Of a stretch of 64,000 bases of DNA, positions 37,392-46,148 are shown one piece after another (position 1 is the first letter of the stretch; each line of letters begins with the position of its first letter). Source of the DNA: JBATTK01 sp049670505 (GTDB lineage Bacteria > Bacteroidota > Bacteroidia > Flavobacteriales > Flavobacteriaceae). The notes beneath the pieces are model-generated. The model saw nothing but the letters and a program-made list of their open reading frames with translations, was not told the DNA's origin and made no database searches. The stretch spans positions 1 to 64,000 of the forward strand of contig JBATTK010000138.1 of the NCBI GenBank assembly GCA_049670505.1, given 5' to 3'. Position numbers and translations under genes: made by a program.

Positions 37392-37780
37392 TTCATGCTT
37401 TTTAGGCTTATGCTTTCCACGATGACTTTTTCTTTACAGTTCTTCACGTTCAGAACAGCCTCCGTTTCCTTAAGCTCACCTTCTATCAAATACGTCTTAC
37501 AGGGTTTAGACCGGGTATCGCTTTTTCCAAAATCAATATCGCCTTCTTCTAAAAAATAGCGGATATCCATAGTGTCCAGCTCCTTATGCCGTAGCATGGC
37601 ATCTATACTTTCGGAATACGAAAGGGGTTTGGAACGTAGATCCTGTAGCACCCTACAATTGGGGAAATAGCAAAATTCCGTACCTGTTTCCTCCGATTTC
37701 TTTTTAAAGAAAAAAACCAAAAATACGAGTCCGATCGAGAGCCCGAACAAAAAAAAACCCAAACGTTTCAAAAAAGCCAT
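37388..37780 (-). CDS. DUF4258-labelled membrane-anchored protein
   Basis: A 130-residue protein with one N-terminal transmembrane segment (LGFFLFGLSIGLVFLVFFF) and a periplasmic domain with three conserved cysteines (FCYFPNC and SKPCKTYLIEG). It resembles a flavobacterial family usually found just downstream of alanine dehydrogenase, often labelled DUF4258, which fits its place here. Function unknown. It overlaps the ATP-grasp gene by 4 bp. Confidence 0.75.
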   Translation of the reverse strand: MAFLKRLGFFLFGLSIGLVFLVFFFKKKSEETGTEFCYFPNCRVLQDLRSKPLSYSESIDAMLRHKELDTMDIRYFLEEGDIDFGKSDTRSKPCKTYLIEGELKETEAVLNVKNCKEKVIVESISLKSMK

Positions 37781-37934
37781 ATACTCATTTAATATTTTGG
37801 AAAAACCATTGCTAAGCGACTTTCTGCGGCGTCAATGCCCAAAGATGACATGGTTCGATATCTAAAACAGGCCAAGGGAGAGTTCCTCCATAACGTAATC
37901 GCTTCAAGGCACAAAGATAGGATAGTTCGGCCGA

Positions 37935-39134
37935 TCAAAAAATAAGAAAATTAATATCGCTATAGGAAAGATCAAACCATTCCCCAACGGATTTGTTGGT
38001 CAATATACCATGGTATAGATACAATCCGTTCCGTAGTCCCTTATCAAACCGAAGGGCATTCTCCAATCCGCCGTCTTCTCCTATTTTTAAGAGGTAGGGG
38101 GTAAAGATATTGCTGATAGAAATGGAGGAAGTCTTGGGATAGCGAGATGGTATATTGGGCACCCCATAATGGATGACCCCGTATTTTTCTTTTGTAGGCT
38201 TATCGTGAGTCGTGATCTCACTGGTTTCAAAACAACCGCCCATATCTATACTTACATCAATAATTACCGCGCCTTTTTTCATATGCTCCACCATAGTATT
38301 GGTAACTACTACCGGGGATCGATCTTTGCCTCTTGCAGCTCCAATGGCAACATCACAGCGTTTTAAAGCCTTCAATAGGTTTTTGGGCTGTATGGTAGAG
38401 GTGTATACCGTTTGTCTTAAGTTGGTCTGTATGTTTCGTAATTTGGTAATGGAATTATCGAAGATTTTTATATTGGCACCAAGACCTATCGCCGACCGTG
38501 CAGCAAACTCGCCCACCGTACCGGCTCCTATAATAACTACCTCCACCGGAGGTACACCGCTAATATTACCGAACATAAGGCCGTTGCCCTTATTGGTAGC
38601 GGCCATAATTTCCGAAGCGATCAAAACGGAAGAGATACCGGCAATCTCACTTAAAGAACGTACCGCCGGGTATTTGCCATCGTCATCGCGAATGTATTCA
38701 AAGGCTATGGCCGTTATCCGCCTTTTGGCCATTTCCTCAAAATATTGTTTGGACTGTGTTTTTATCTGCAAAGCGGAAATTACCGTAGTCTGTGGATTGA
38801 TCATTTGTATTTCCGAAATGGTAACCGGCTCCACCTTTAAAAGTAGGGGGCAGGAAAACACTTTTTTGGTATCCTTGCTAATCTCGGCGCCTGCATTGGT
38901 ATAGTCCAAATCGGAGAAATGAGATCCTTCTCCCGCACCTGCCTCTATAAGCACACGATGTCCATGGGCGGTAATAGCGTTTACGGCATCAGGGGTAAGG
39001 CAAATACGTTTTTCCTGATATTGGTTTTCTTTGGGAATCCCAATAAAGAGTTCTCCTTTTTGTTTTAAAACTTCCAGGGTTTCTTCTTGCGGTAGTAATT
39101 GTTGTTTACTAAAGGGGGAGGAGGGTTGGTCCAT
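37935..39134 (-). CDS. ald: Alanine dehydrogenase
   Basis: A 399-residue member of the alanine dehydrogenase/transhydrogenase family. N-terminal pyruvate-site residues lie in GIPKENQYQEKRICLTPDAV, the NAD site is VVIIGAGTVGEFAARSA and a later segment is DVAIGAARGKDRSPVVV. It interconverts alanine and pyruvate plus ammonium with NADH. In relatives tsaE and porX lie immediately upstream; here they are 2.8 and 17 kb away because of insertions. Confidence 0.9.
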   Translation of the reverse strand: MDQPSSPFSKQQLLPQEETLEVLKQKGELFIGIPKENQYQEKRICLTPDAVNAITAHGHRVLIEAGAGEGSHFSDLDYTNAGAEISKDTKKVFSCPLLLKVEPVTISEIQMINPQTTVISALQIKTQSKQYFEEMAKRRITAIAFEYIRDDDGKYPAVRSLSEIAGISSVLIASEIMAATNKGNGLMFGNISGVPPVEVVIIGAGTVGEFAARSAIGLGANIKIFDNSITKLRNIQTNLRQTVYTSTIQPKNLLKALKRCDVAIGAARGKDRSPVVVTNTMVEHMKKGAVIIDVSIDMGGCFETSEITTHDKPTKEKYGVIHYGVPNIPSRYPKTSSISISNIFTPYLLKIGEDGGLENALRFDKGLRNGLYLYHGILTNKSVGEWFDLSYSDINFLIF

Positions 39135-39188
39135 AAATAAAGGTGCATCTATTCTCCGGGATTAGGGCAAACCCGATAACTATTGAAA

Positions 39189-39196
39189 CAAAGCTA
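39189..39196 (-). promoter_or_regulatory. -7 element TAGCTTTG for ald
   Basis: A full TAnnTTTG match on the minus strand, 55 bp before the ald ATG. It suggests ald now has its own promoter, as expected after separation from tsaE. Confidence 0.5.
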
Positions 39197-39360
39197 CGAT
39201 TTTTTTAATGAAGTTTAATTTGGAAAGCAAGCTGCTATTGCGTGTAGTACGTTGTTGGTTGAATTGGACCTAAGGGGTAGTGATAGGACCATTTTTTATT
39301 AGGGTTAGGGAATAGTTAGATTAAAAACGCAGAATGGTAATACCAATGGATATCCAAGGC

Positions 39361-39930
39361 TTAGGAAGCCTTCATGTCACTAGTGTTCTGATGTTTATCC
39401 TCTTTTTCCTCTTCCAATTCTTCTTTTTCCTGATACGCTTTTAATTCCGCATCCATGGCCTCCAGGTCAATACCGTGAACATATTTGTCAAAAAGCTTCA
39501 CCCGTATAAAATAGACTATAGGTATGATCACCATACAAACCGGTAAAAGCCACATAAGCTCCTCTTTATCCAGTTTAGCCGTTTCGCTCGATATAAATAA
39601 AGTGATAAGTTGGAAGGCATACATTGCAATTGGAACTATAATTGCATGATACCACCAATGCTTACAGGTTAAAAACCAGAAAGTGAGCAGAATTAGCGGT
39701 ATAGTCTTGGTTAGTATGTACCAAAAAAGCGTACTTACGTCCGCGAAACCGAAATTCGTTATGGTAAGTCCCAGAATATTCCAAGACGCTTCAGGGTCTT
39801 GTGGCAAATACTCATATAAGTAAAAAATGATAGGAGAAATAGTTATGAATAGCGCCATTAAGCCTTCGATAATCAACTTTTTCTTAATGCTAACTTTATC
39901 CTTTCGCTCCGGTACATCCATATTTTTCAT
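39361..39930 (-). CDS. WW-motif membrane protein, one module (copy 1)
   Basis: A 189-residue protein, paralogous to that at 40917-41468 and to each half of the proteins at 42444-46148. It has four hydrophobic segments; after the second hydrophobic segment is FWFLTCKHWWYH, the family hallmark (W-[FY]-x-x-[TSN]-x-x-W-[RYK]-[YH]). The C-terminus is cytoplasm-like, charged (DLEAMDAELKAYQEKEELEE region) and probably helical. I do not recognise a named family. It lies downstream of a 45-residue lipoprotein gene, with a terminator hairpin between them. Confidence 0.75.
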   Translation of the reverse strand: MKNMDVPERKDKVSIKKKLIIEGLMALFITISPIIFYLYEYLPQDPEASWNILGLTITNFGFADVSTLFWYILTKTIPLILLTFWFLTCKHWWYHAIIVPIAMYAFQLITLFISSETAKLDKEELMWLLPVCMVIIPIVYFIRVKLFDKYVHGIDLEAMDAELKAYQEKEELEEEKEDKHQNTSDMKAS

Positions 39931-39964
39931 ATAACAAACATTTCAAGAATTTATTGTACCAAAC

Positions 39965-39992
39965 AAAAAAAGAGCAGCTAGGCTGCCCTTTT
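39965..39992 (-). terminator. Terminator between lipopeptide and membrane protein (copy 1)
   Basis: On the minus strand GGGCAGC-CTA-GCTGCTC followed by seven T. It lies after the lipopeptide stop and before the membrane protein start, so it would set a high lipopeptide to membrane protein ratio by partial read-through. Confidence 0.8.
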
Positions 39993-40013
39993 AAAATTTA
40001 TAAGGCTTACATT

Positions 40014-40151
40014 TTATTTTCTCACCAGTTTTTTTCGATCAATACCCTGTTCGTATAATTGATCGTCTTCCGTTGCACTGCTTGAATCGCAAGAAACGGC
40101 CAAAAGGGTTACACAAGTCAACAATCCGAATAAAATTTTCTTAGTCTTCAT
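40014..40151 (-). CDS. 45-residue lipoprotein (copy 1)
   Basis: A tiny lipoprotein: MKTKKILFGLLTCVTLLAVSC signal with lipobox LAVSC (Cys21), then an acidic-Ser region (DSSSATEDD), QLYEQGID and a basic end (RKKLVRK). The mature part is only 25 residues. The paralogue at 41569-41706 keeps the same layout (CDSSTTAEDDALYEQGI), which supports real coding because the conserved part is protein sequence. About 120 bp upstream are also conserved between the copies and hold a TACTTTTA -7-like element. Function unknown; a surface or periplasmic peptide working with the downstream membrane protein is inferred. Confidence 0.75.
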   Translation of the reverse strand: MKTKKILFGLLTCVTLLAVSCDSSSATEDDQLYEQGIDRKKLVRK

Positions 40152-40394
40152 AATTAAAAGGTTTTAGTTAAAGATTTGTTATATTTCTGCATTAAAAGTA
40201 GGAAAAAAATGCATAATGATTTGTTGCTTGTCGAAAAAAAAGGCATTTTAGCGTAAAAAATATGATTTCATCTAAAAAAATATTAAGGATTGAAAACGAT
40301 ACCATATAGCCTGCTCAAGACAATTTGAATCCCCTTCCTATCTTCGGAATTCTTGCCTAGCGAAAGCCGAATAATTGTTGCTGCGAGAGGTATT
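40152..40394. other. Duplicated upstream region of the lipopeptide gene
   Basis: The first ~130 bp matches the region upstream of the second lipopeptide gene (41707-41840) and should contain the promoter and leader. The remainder (40290-40394) shows no gene. Confidence 0.5.
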
Positions 40395-40815
40395 TATATT
40401 TGGGAAAACATACGGGTTAAAGTCGATTACAGTCGAATCATCTTCTTTCGGAAATCTAATTTTTTTGAATACCCATTTTCCCTACGGTAGACCACTCTTT
40501 TTGTATTATTCCCATTTGATATCCAAACCCAAACGTTTGATCGGACTGCCCGAAAATTTTTCTTTATCCAAAGGGGTTGATCCGGAAAGGAAAGCGTGCA
40601 TTCTTCGCATATGGTGTTGCAGCAGGAAGTAAATGGCACCAAGTTTCTTTTAGAAGGGGTAAGTAAAAGTATGTTCTAATGTAAACCACTGGTCATAGCG
40701 TAGATTGCCTATGACCGCCAACAAGGTAACAGTATCTTTGAGTTCTGCTCATACCAGTTGTCTTAAACGGCCTATGGCACATTACAGGAACGTTCATCTT
40801 TTGGAACCTAATCGT
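40395..40815 (-). pseudogene. Decayed fragment of porX (PglZ domain part)
   Basis: This stretch aligns by eye with 56480-56950 of the intact porX gene: shared words include TCCCATTT, ATATCCAAACCCA, ACGTTTGATC, TATCCAAAGG, TGGTCATA and TTGAGTTCTG, in the same order and orientation, but with an internal deletion of roughly 70 bp and many substitutions that break the frame. It corresponds to PorX residues about 205-362. It cannot be functional. It marks an old duplication or recombination involving porX and sits between the two copies of the lipopeptide/membrane-protein cassette. Confidence 0.85.
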
Positions 40816-40916
40816 TAATAAAAGGTCTATTTTACTTAGTGTCAAAATAGACCTAAGTATACATTAAAATAATTTCGTGAAAAATTTTTGAAGTAATACC
40901 AAGGGGTGGTGCAAGC

Positions 40917-41468
40917 TTAGGAAGCCCTCATACCAGTCACCTTCTCATGCTTATCCTCCTCTTCAACTTCCAAATCTTCTTTCTCCTTATACGCCTTTAA
41001 TTCTGCATCCATGGCTTCCAGGTCAATGCCATTAACGTATTTGTCATATAGTTTAATTCGTATAAAATAAACAAAAGGGATGACGACCATACAAACTGGT
41101 AATAGCCAAAGTATGTTTTCACTATCAATAACATCATCTTCCGAGAAAAAGGCCTCAAAAATTTGAAAGGCATACATACAAATGGGAATTAAAAGTATAT
41201 GGTACCACCAGTCTTTTGACGTCAAAAACCAAAATATTAAAAGATATAAAGGAATAATCTTACCTGTCATAAACCATACATACGCTGAAATATGTGCCCA
41301 ACCATTATTTGTTATGGTAATGCCCAAAAAATCAATTGTTGCCTCGGGATCATCTGGCAGATAATCATATAATTTAAACAAAAATGGAGTTATAGCCACA
41401 AAAAAAACAATTGTTGACTCAACAATTATTTTTTTTCTAACCTTACTTTTTTGCTTTTCAAGCTTCAT
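40917..41468 (-). CDS. WW-motif membrane protein, one module (copy 2)
   Basis: A 183-residue paralogue of the 39361-39930 product. The layout is the same: N-terminal Lys-rich tail, hydrophobic segments about 13-30, 50-75, 84-100 and 118-135, motif FWFLTSKDWWYH, and a charged helical end (DLEAMDAELKAYKEKEDLEVEEEDKH region). The last residues (MRAS versus MKAS) also match. It is downstream of the second 45-residue lipoprotein and a terminator. Family unnamed to my knowledge. Confidence 0.75.
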   Translation of the reverse strand: MKLEKQKSKVRKKIIVESTIVFFVAITPFLFKLYDYLPDDPEATIDFLGITITNNGWAHISAYVWFMTGKIIPLYLLIFWFLTSKDWWYHILLIPICMYAFQIFEAFFSEDDVIDSENILWLLPVCMVVIPFVYFIRIKLYDKYVNGIDLEAMDAELKAYKEKEDLEVEEEDKHEKVTGMRAS

Positions 41469-41488
41469 CTATGCGTTACAAATTGTTC

Positions 41489-41522
41489 AAAAAAAAAGAG
41501 CAAGTATTACTCTCGCTCTTTT
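41489..41522 (-). terminator. Terminator between lipopeptide and membrane protein (copy 2)
   Basis: On the minus strand AAAGAGCGAG...CTTGCTCTTT with a loop of about 7 nt and a run of nine T. The hairpin differs in sequence from that of copy 1 but keeps its place, so the arrangement seems selected. Confidence 0.8.
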
Positions 41523-41568
41523 AACGTTTACAAAACAATTTTATTGTTTAATCATTTTTATTTTATCC

Positions 41569-41706
41569 TCATTCTTTAAAGGTATCTTTCTTTTTAATTC
41601 CTTGCTCATATAACGCATCATCTTCTGCAGTGGTACTTGAATCGCAAGAAACAGCCAATAGGGTTACACAGGCTAAAATTCCGAATACAATTTTCTTAGT
41701 GTTCAT
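41569..41706 (-). CDS. 45-residue lipoprotein (copy 2)
   Basis: MNTKKIVFGILACVTLLAVSC signal with Cys21, then DSSTTAEDDALYEQGIKKKDTFKE. It differs from copy 1 mostly at the C-terminal end. The regulatory DNA upstream (41707-41840) is shared with copy 1. It lies downstream of tsaE on the same strand, but the conserved upstream region suggests its own promoter. Confidence 0.75.
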   Translation of the reverse strand: MNTKKIVFGILACVTLLAVSCDSSTTAEDDALYEQGIKKKDTFKE

Positions 41707-41956
41707 AAATTAAAAGTTTTTAGTTAAAGATTTGTTACATTTTCGCTATAAAAGTAGGAAAAAAATGTATAACGATTTGTTATTTATCGGTAAAATATAA
41801 CAGTTTAACGTAAAAAACAATGATTTCATCGAAAAAAATGCATTTCATCGAAAAGTATACAATAAAAATTGGCGTGGAACGATACAAATTTTCTCAAAAT
41901 GCTCTCTAATTTGCCCTAGGTCAACTCCTACAAGTCTTGCCGGGAAGCTATCAAAT

Positions 41957-42373
41957 TTAAGAAGGGATACTAATTCTGCGCGTATGTTCATCTACAACCT
42001 CAAGATAGATGTCGGTAGCATCTTGGGGAAGAAATGTTTTTATTTTTTCTGGCCATTCGATAAAAATCCATACATCCTTGCCCAAATAATCCTCCAATCC
42101 CATGTCCAAGGCTTCGGTTTCCTCGTTTATGCGGTAAAAGTCAAAATGATATCCCAAAAGTTCCCCATTGGCAAAATAATATTCGTTTACAAGACCAAAA
42201 GTAGGACTGTTGGCGGTATCGCCCCCTTTTAATTGCGCTACTATGGCTTTGATCAGCGTAGTCTTGCCCGCCCCCATTTCCCCATAAAAGCAAAGGGTTT
42301 TGGATACTGCGGTATGGATGATTTGTTGCGCGATTTCTTGGAGTTGGAGATGCGTATAGATTATTTTCTTCAT
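41957..42373 (-). CDS. tsaE: tRNA threonylcarbamoyladenosine biosynthesis ATPase TsaE
   Basis: A 138-residue P-loop ATPase needed, with TsaB, TsaC and TsaD, for the t6A37 modification of ANN-decoding tRNAs. Walker A is GEMGAGKTT (31-39), a later motif is SPTFGLVNEY and the C-terminal DVWIFIEWPEKI is typical. In relatives it lies between porX and ald. Here insertions have separated it on both sides. Confidence 0.95.
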   Translation of the reverse strand: MKKIIYTHLQLQEIAQQIIHTAVSKTLCFYGEMGAGKTTLIKAIVAQLKGGDTANSPTFGLVNEYYFANGELLGYHFDFYRINEETEALDMGLEDYLGKDVWIFIEWPEKIKTFLPQDATDIYLEVVDEHTRRISIPS

Positions 42374-42428
42374 TTTATCGATTAAAACACTTACAATTGT
42401 AATACTATTCTTATTTTAGGTTTCTGAA

Positions 42429-42436
42429 CAAAAATA
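42429..42436 (-). promoter_or_regulatory. -7 element TATTTTTG for tsaE
   Basis: A full TAnnTTTG match on the minus strand with a TTG at 42459-42461 (22 bp spacing). It gives tsaE its own promoter, 56 bp before its ATG, and overlaps the upstream region of the divergent membrane protein gene. Confidence 0.55.
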
Positions 42437-42443
42437 CATAAAG

Positions 42444-43667
42444 GTGGCATCTTTTTGGCAAACAAAATTTATAGGGGATATAATTGTAATAATCTTTATA
42501 ATTGTCCTCCCATTTTTACTCTATACGCATTTATTGTTCGATAATGATACTTCAGCGATAACTATTTTTGGGTATTCCTATAATCATGGGTTTCTTGAGG
42601 GTACAAGGACATTTATGTATTATGTATTGGGACGGGTAATATACACTCTTTTGATGGTTGTATGGTATTTGTCTACTCCCTATTGGTGGCGGTATTTTAT
42701 ATTTTCTCCAATGTTGTTATTTCAATATCCATTGATTAAATCTGTTTTTAATTATCCAGAAATTATAAATAAGAATATAATAGCATTCACAATTGGGCTA
42801 TTAATTTTCAATTCCTTGTGTCTTTTGGTTATGGACCATTATTATAATAGGGGAGCTTGGAAAAGTGAACTAAAACTATCCTTACCCCTTTTGTTTAAAA
42901 AAAACTTCAAAAACCGCTATAGGCACATTAAAAGTCATATGGAAACCTTCAATAGTAGGAATACAAAAGATTACCTGAAAGAATTATTCCATACTCGTTT
43001 GTTTTTAGAAAATGAAACAAACTATTCCGAAGTTATTAAAAACCTTAGGGTTAGGGGGTATAAAACAGTTGATAGCGTAATTATATTGCTCTTAACCATA
43101 CTCCCGCTGGCATATTATTCATTTGAACTGATACCTGAAGGTTTATCAGAACTAAAAATTAAATGGGTAACTATTGGTGCCCATGGTTTTACTGATGTTC
43201 ACACATTCGTTTGGTTCATTAACTATAAACTGAGCATTCTTATACCTCTTTTCATTTGGTTTATTACCAGTAGACATTGGTGGCGATATGCTGTTCTTGT
43301 TCCCATTGTCCTTTATACCTATCAATTGTGGGAGGGAACACAAGAAGAACTTATACAAATGGGTGAAATCGAATATTTTAGGGCATTCCCCATAGTAATA
43401 TGTGTGATTGTTCTTTTATTGGTATTGTCACATGTTGTTAATTACCAATCTAAAGTCCTTGATATTTATGAATCCTTAAGTAAAGAAATTGAAGAGAATC
43501 TTGAGCGATTGGAAGATGTAAAAGGCACAATGGTCGACCAAAAGATATTGTTTCATGAAATAAAGATACAGAAACATCAAAATGAAAATTTAAAAACAAA
43601 TTTGGATGCCCTAATTCAGCTTAGGGAGAAGCTTTCTTCGGAACTGGGCAAAGTAAATAAAAAATAG
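42444..43667 (+). CDS. WW-motif membrane protein, two modules (tandem copy 1)
   Basis: A 407-residue protein starting at GTG. It is an internal duplication: module 1 has WYLSTPYWWRY (74-84), module 2 has IWFITSRHWWRY (near 269-281), and both repeat the order hydrophobic segment, FG or GAHG, [GF]-x-x-x-[TF]-F, hydrophobic segment, WW motif, P-x-x-x-[YF]-[QY]. A hydrophilic linker (about 150-205) joins them, and a C-terminal heptad-rich helix of ~70 residues probably forms a coiled coil. It is paralogous to the ~185-residue proteins beyond tsaE. I recognise no named domain and no catalytic motif. Confidence 0.72.
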   Translation: MASFWQTKFIGDIIVIIFIIVLPFLLYTHLLFDNDTSAITIFGYSYNHGFLEGTRTFMYYVLGRVIYTLLMVVWYLSTPYWWRYFIFSPMLLFQYPLIKSVFNYPEIINKNIIAFTIGLLIFNSLCLLVMDHYYNRGAWKSELKLSLPLLFKKNFKNRYRHIKSHMETFNSRNTKDYLKELFHTRLFLENETNYSEVIKNLRVRGYKTVDSVIILLLTILPLAYYSFELIPEGLSELKIKWVTIGAHGFTDVHTFVWFINYKLSILIPLFIWFITSRHWWRYAVLVPIVLYTYQLWEGTQEELIQMGEIEYFRAFPIVICVIVLLLVLSHVVNYQSKVLDIYESLSKEIEENLERLEDVKGTMVDQKILFHEIKIQKHQNENLKTNLDALIQLREKLSSELGKVNKK

Positions 43668-43671
43668 AATA

Positions 43672-44919
43672 TTGGTTGCTACAAATTGGTCCAAAAAATA
43701 TGTATGGGATATTGGCATTATGATTACTATTCTTATCTTGCCATTTACCCTGTCCTTACATCTATTATTTAATGATACAGATAACCTTTCTGTGTTTAAT
43801 TTTTTTGGGTATCTATTTGACCATAGTTATACGAATCACAAAACATTTATATGGTTTAAATTAATAACACTAATACCTATTTTGTTATTTTCCATTTGGT
43901 TTTTAAATACTAAACATTGGTGGCGATATTTTATTATTTGTCCACTGTTACCTTTTACATGTAGCTTTATAAGACCATTTTACAATGGTCCTTTTAATTA
44001 TTACTATTGCATAATATCGTTGATTATTTTTGCTTTTCTTTTATATTTTATAGATCAACGCGTTGCAGAAAGAATTAGGACTAAAAATAATGAGCTTTCA
44101 GTACCATTACTTTTAGTGCTAGGAAAAAACTTCAAATCTTTTTACAATAAGTTTAAAAATTACTCCAATATAGGAATAAACAACAAAAGCAATGATGAGT
44201 CTTTCCCGGAGAACGGTTTTAACGTAAGAGATTATTCCAAACTATATTATTCGAAAATTTTAATTAAAAATGAAATTGCGAATTACAAGTTCGTGGACAG
44301 TACCGTGGGTACAAGCAAAAAAGCTGAACCTTTTATTGTCACAATTTTAATACTAATTCCGCTTTCATACTACTCATATTTACTAATTCCTGAAGGACAA
44401 GAAGTTTTAGATTTCGGTTGGTTTAACATTGGAAATTATGGCTTTAATGATGTACGAATATTTCTTTGGTATGTATATATTAAACTTTTTGTACTCATCC
44501 CATTGTGTATTTGGTTTATTACAAGCACCAATTGGTGGCGCTATTCCTTATTTTCCCCAATTATTATTTATACCTATCAATTGTGGGAGGCGGTACAAGA
44601 TGAGATAGAGTTGGTTGACGAAACGGCCTATTTAGATGCTTTACCTATAATTCTACTACTCTTATTTTTTCTACTGATACTCTCCCATTTTATTCGATAC
44701 CAATCCAAGATTTTGGATTTATATAATGGAATCGGTAACGAAATAGAAAACTTGTTTGAACAGTTTGGGAAGACGAGTGAGAATATAAACAGAAGAAGAA
44801 AAGAATTTAATATCATAACTCGGAAAGTGGTCGATGAAAAAAGTGCCAAAGAACATCTAGATGCCCTTCAACGGTTGAAAAAAGAATTAATGCTCGAAAT
44901 CATTAATAATAAGGAGTAA
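43672..44919 (+). CDS. WW-motif membrane protein, two modules (tandem copy 2)
   Basis: A 415-residue paralogue of the preceding product, starting at TTG 4 bp after its stop. WW motifs are IWFLNTKHWWRY in module 1 and IWFITSTNWWRY in module 2; the latter is followed by IYTYQLWEAVQDE, close to YTYQLWEGTQEE of copy 1. The C-terminal coiled-coil-like tail (LDLYNGIGNEIENLFEQFG on) is also alike. The adjacent gene starts at the base after its stop. The three copies form a tandem array, probably one transcript. Confidence 0.72.
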   Translation: MVATNWSKKYVWDIGIMITILILPFTLSLHLLFNDTDNLSVFNFFGYLFDHSYTNHKTFIWFKLITLIPILLFSIWFLNTKHWWRYFIICPLLPFTCSFIRPFYNGPFNYYYCIISLIIFAFLLYFIDQRVAERIRTKNNELSVPLLLVLGKNFKSFYNKFKNYSNIGINNKSNDESFPENGFNVRDYSKLYYSKILIKNEIANYKFVDSTVGTSKKAEPFIVTILILIPLSYYSYLLIPEGQEVLDFGWFNIGNYGFNDVRIFLWYVYIKLFVLIPLCIWFITSTNWWRYSLFSPIIIYTYQLWEAVQDEIELVDETAYLDALPIILLLLFFLLILSHFIRYQSKILDLYNGIGNEIENLFEQFGKTSENINRRRKEFNIITRKVVDEKSAKEHLDALQRLKKELMLEIINNKE

Positions 44920-46148
44920 ATGATTTTTAAAGCAGGTGACAATAAAAAATATTTGGGTGATGTTGTAATAGCGGTGCTTGTATTAACGGCACCTTTTTTA
45001 ATTTACATTCATCTGTTTTTTTGATGTTAATATGAATGTTTTAACTTTTTTTGGAATTCCTTTTGAACATGATTTTCCAGATAATCAAGGATTTGTATGG
45101 TCGGTGCTTAAAAGTTTTATAGCGCTGTTATTACTAATTGTTTGGTTTTTTTCTACATCACAACACTGGAAGTATCTCCTTTTTCTGTTAATTTCCGTTT
45201 TTCTCAACTCCCTACTGGAACATTTCTTTTTTTTCTTGCTTTTTGAAGCGGAAATACGTTTTCATTGCAGAGCAACAACCCTTATTCTTTTCTGCCTCCT
45301 ATTATTTGTTTTTGATCTGTTCATTTTCGCCAACTATAGAAAAAATAGGGTAGAGGCTTCTCTCCAATTAATTTTTGATCGGGATTTCAAATCTTCCTAT
45401 AGAAATTATCAAAAGAGCATTGAATTGTTTATGAAAGATAAAATGAATATGCTATCCTCGGCCCATTTAAATAGAATGTATCATATCGGAAATTCTTTAA
45501 AAAAATGGTTGGATAAGCATAATCGTTATTCAATGGGTATCATAGCAAATAAAAAAATAATACTGAATATCATCATCGGCATTGTATTACTCCTGACCCC
45601 CTTTATTGTGGTATCTCCATTATTTAATTCCTGATGGAGTAGAGCAGGTCGATTTAGGGTTTATGGTTTTAGGCAGCCATGGATTTAGGGATATAGATCT
45701 TTTCATAGGTTTTTTAAGTTATAAGTTGACTGTCCTTATTCCCATGATCATATGGTATGTTACCTGTCAACATTGGTGGAAGTATGCCATTTTATCCCCC
45801 TTGATACTCTACAGTTACCAATTTTGGGAGGTTTTTCAGGATACAAATACATTGGAAGCTTTTGGTAATTTAAGGGCCTTTCCAGCTATTTTTTGTGTGA
45901 TTGTATTACTGTTATTACTTTCCCGAGTCATAAAATATAAAACAAGAATGCAAGATATTTATGAATATGTTTTACAGGAAATAGAAGAGGTACTTTATGA
46001 GATGAACAATGAAAATGAATTGATACAGGACAAAAAGAACCAACTCATTAACATAAAAAAACAAAAGATTACAGAAAAAAATGCAAGGGAAAATCTAACC
46101 TTACTTATAGCTTTAAAAGAAGAGTTATTACAGAAAGTTAAAACCTAA
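44920..46148 (+). pseudogene. WW-motif membrane protein, tandem copy 3, frameshifted
   Basis: Three frames read in turn give a full-length paralogue (~409 residues): 44920 to the stop after a run of seven T (45016-45022), then a frame through FFGIPFEHDFPDNQGFVW and VWFFSTSQHWKY, then from about 45608 a frame with YLIPDGVEQVDLG, IWYVTCQHWWKY and a coiled-coil tail. Both shifts are +1. Removing one T from the seven-T run restores frame one. It is either a decaying gene, a slippage-switched gene, or affected by sequence errors. Its end overlaps the convergent XRE gene by 4 bp. Confidence 0.8.

Noticed and set aside
40375..40642. Frames on both strands at 40.4-40.6 kb as small genes
   Set aside because: They lie on the decayed porX fragment and are not conserved as coding sequence.
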